DNA from: Chloroflexota bacterium
GTDB taxonomy: Bacteria > Chloroflexota > Dehalococcoidia > JACQGW01
DNA length: 6,745 bases
Assembly: GCA_016199325.1 (NCBI GenBank)
Contig: JACQGW010000034.1
Coordinates: 1-6,745 of the forward strand
Reading direction: 5' to 3'
Shown piece after piece: positions 5,573 to 6,745 of this stretch. How positions within the stretch are numbered: the stretch's first letter is position 1; each line of letters opens with the position of its first letter. Under the pieces are notes generated by a model that did no database searches, had not been told where the DNA came from, and worked only from the letters and a program-made list of their open reading frames with translations. A program made the position numbers and the translations under genes.

Positions 5573-5582
5573 AGGTGAGGAG
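5573..5582 (+). promoter_or_regulatory. Ribosome binding site of lysA
   Basis: AGGTGAGGAG precedes ATG 5590 by 7 nt and contains two overlapping purine-rich Shine-Dalgarno matches. It fixes the start at 5590. Confidence 0.8.
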
Positions 5583-5589
5583 CTCCGAG

Positions 5590-6745
5590 ATGACGACCGA
5601 TCAAACTACCGCTACCCTGGCGATCTTCCCGACGACGACGGCGGTCGACGACCGCGGCCACCTGGTGATCGGGGGCTGCGACCTGGTCGATCTGGCGGCC
5701 ACCTACGGCACGCCCTACTACCTTTTCGACGAGCAGACGCTCCGGGGCCAGGCACGGGCGTTTCGGCAGGCGTTCGAGCGCCGCTACCCGAAGACGATGG
5801 TCGCCTACGCCTGCAAGGCGTACATTAACCCGGCGCTCGCCCGCATCTTTCATGAAGAGGGGCTGGGGCTGGACGTCGTCTCGGGCGGCGAGATCGCCAT
5901 CGCCCGGCGGACTGGCTTCCCCATGGCGCGGGTCCACTTCCACGGCAACAACAAGACGCCGGCCGAGCTCCGCCAGGCGCTGGAGGCAGGCATCGGGCGC
6001 ATCGTCGTCGACAACGACCACGAGCTGGAGACGCTGGAGCAGATCGCGGCCGAGCGCGGGGTTGTCGCCGACATCCTCGTCCGGGTCTCGCCCGGCGTCG
6101 ATCCGCACACGCATGAGAAGACGACGACCGGTATCACGGACAGCAAGTTCGGGCTGACCATCGCCAACGGGCAGGCCGAAGCGGCGATCGCGCGGGCCCG
6201 GCAGATGCAGCACGTGCGGATGCACGGTATTCACGCTCACCTGGGCTCGCCGATCTTCGAGCTGGAGCCGTACGCGCTCGCCGTCGACGTGCTGCTCGAC
6301 TTTGCCGCCAAGATGCGGGATCGCCACGGGCTGCCGCTGGAGGAGATCAGCCCCGGCGGCGGCTTCGCGATCCAGTACGTCCGGGAGACGCCGCCGCCAT
6401 CGCCCGACGACTACGCCGAGGCGATCGTGTCCGCGCTCCTGGAAGGGCTGGATGCCGGGGGGTTTGGCCGGCCCACGCTCATCGTCGAGCCCGGGCGCGC
6501 CATCGTCGGTCGCGCCGGCGTCGCCGTCTACACCGTCGGCGCCCGCAAGGAGATCCCCGGCGTGCGGACGTACGTCTCGGTCGACGGCGGCATGGCCGAC
6601 AACATCCGGCCGGCGATCTACGGCTCACGCTACGAGGCGCTGGTTGCCAATCGGGCGAACGCGCCGGCCGAGGAGCGGATCACGCTGGCCGGCAAGTTCT
6701 GCGAGTCCGGCGACATCCTGATCAAGGACGTCGACCTGCCTCGCC
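5590..6745 (+). CDS. lysA: Diaminopimelate decarboxylase, partial (3' end cut by the window)
   Basis: Residues 1-385 are present with no stop; family members are about 420-450 long, so the C-terminal tail is missing only because the window ends. The enzyme is PLP-dependent and decarboxylates meso-diaminopimelate to L-lysine, the last step of lysine synthesis, in the cytosol. The PLP lysine is K76 in YACKAY (73-78). Next come LDVVSGGE (94-101), HAHLGS (215-220), the phosphate-binding SPGGGF (254-259), EPGRAIVGRAG (300-310), VDGGMADNIRPAIYGSRY (331-348) and the active-site CESGD (371-375) contributed across the dimer. These fit LysA better than other fold-III decarboxylases. After HLGS this protein has P221 (HLGSPIF) where many LysA have Q. 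The first 35 residues form a short N-terminal extension typical of the family. It has its own promoter and strong ribosome site. Confidence 0.95.
   Translation, partial: MTTDQTTATLAIFPTTTAVDDRGHLVIGGCDLVDLAATYGTPYYLFDEQTLRGQARAFRQAFERRYPKTMVAYACKAYINPALARIFHEEGLGLDVVSGGEIAIARRTGFPMARVHFHGNNKTPAELRQALEAGIGRIVVDNDHELETLEQIAAERGVVADILVRVSPGVDPHTHEKTTTGITDSKFGLTIANGQAEAAIARARQMQHVRMHGIHAHLGSPIFELEPYALAVDVLLDFAAKMRDRHGLPLEEISPGGGFAIQYVRETPPPSPDDYAEAIVSALLEGLDAGGFGRPTLIVEPGRAIVGRAGVAVYTVGARKEIPGVRTYVSVDGGMADNIRPAIYGSRYEALVANRANAPAEERITLAGKFCESGDILIKDVDLPR

Noticed and set aside
5398..6327. 309-residue minus-strand frame opposite lysA
   Set aside because: It is antisense to a clear LysA reading frame and has low-complexity composition.

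Overview
This is a GC-rich bacterial stretch with four complete protein genes, one gene cut by the right edge, and an unusual load of short non-coding repeats. The type of LysA protein, the high GC, and the abundant intergenic palindromes and short-period repeats suggest a Chloroflexota member, perhaps Thermomicrobia/Sphaerobacter-like. This placement is an inference from memory of such genomes and was not tested by a search.

Layout: 1-198 holds a perfect 34-bp-arm palindrome (43-122) and the leader of the first gene. 199-1935 (+) encodes a complete hydantoinase B/oxoprolinase family subunit. 1924-2100 is a nested inverted repeat whose outermost unit supplies the stop codon of that gene. 2156-3094 (+) encodes a luciferase-like, probably F420-dependent oxidoreductase. 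The 137-bp convergent gap after it holds two further repeat types (3125-3153 and 3164-3221). 3232-4656 (-) encodes an archaeal-type AAA ATPase with a C-terminal DUF234 / PD-(D/E)XK-like domain. It has its own AT-rich promoter region with two sets of direct repeats. 4657-5029 has no credible gene and carries another degenerate 9-bp-period repeat. 5030-5464 (-) encodes an unrecognised 144-residue acidic protein. A clear sigma70-like promoter at 5526-5555 drives lysA (5590 to the edge, +), diaminopimelate decarboxylase, which lacks its C-terminal tail here.

The genes do not form one pathway. hyuB and the oxidoreductase share a strand but are separated by 220 bp of mostly repeat DNA, so a shared operon is doubtful. 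The ATPase gene is visibly less GC-rich than its flanks and looks like a solitary acquired gene. lysA is a housekeeping lysine and cell-wall gene with its own promoter, divergent from the small orphan. I found no CRISPR array, transposase, tRNA or rRNA, and no convincing new multi-gene system. The most notable signal is non-coding: distinct families of short-period or palindromic repeats fill most gaps, and one of them has merged into the end of a gene.
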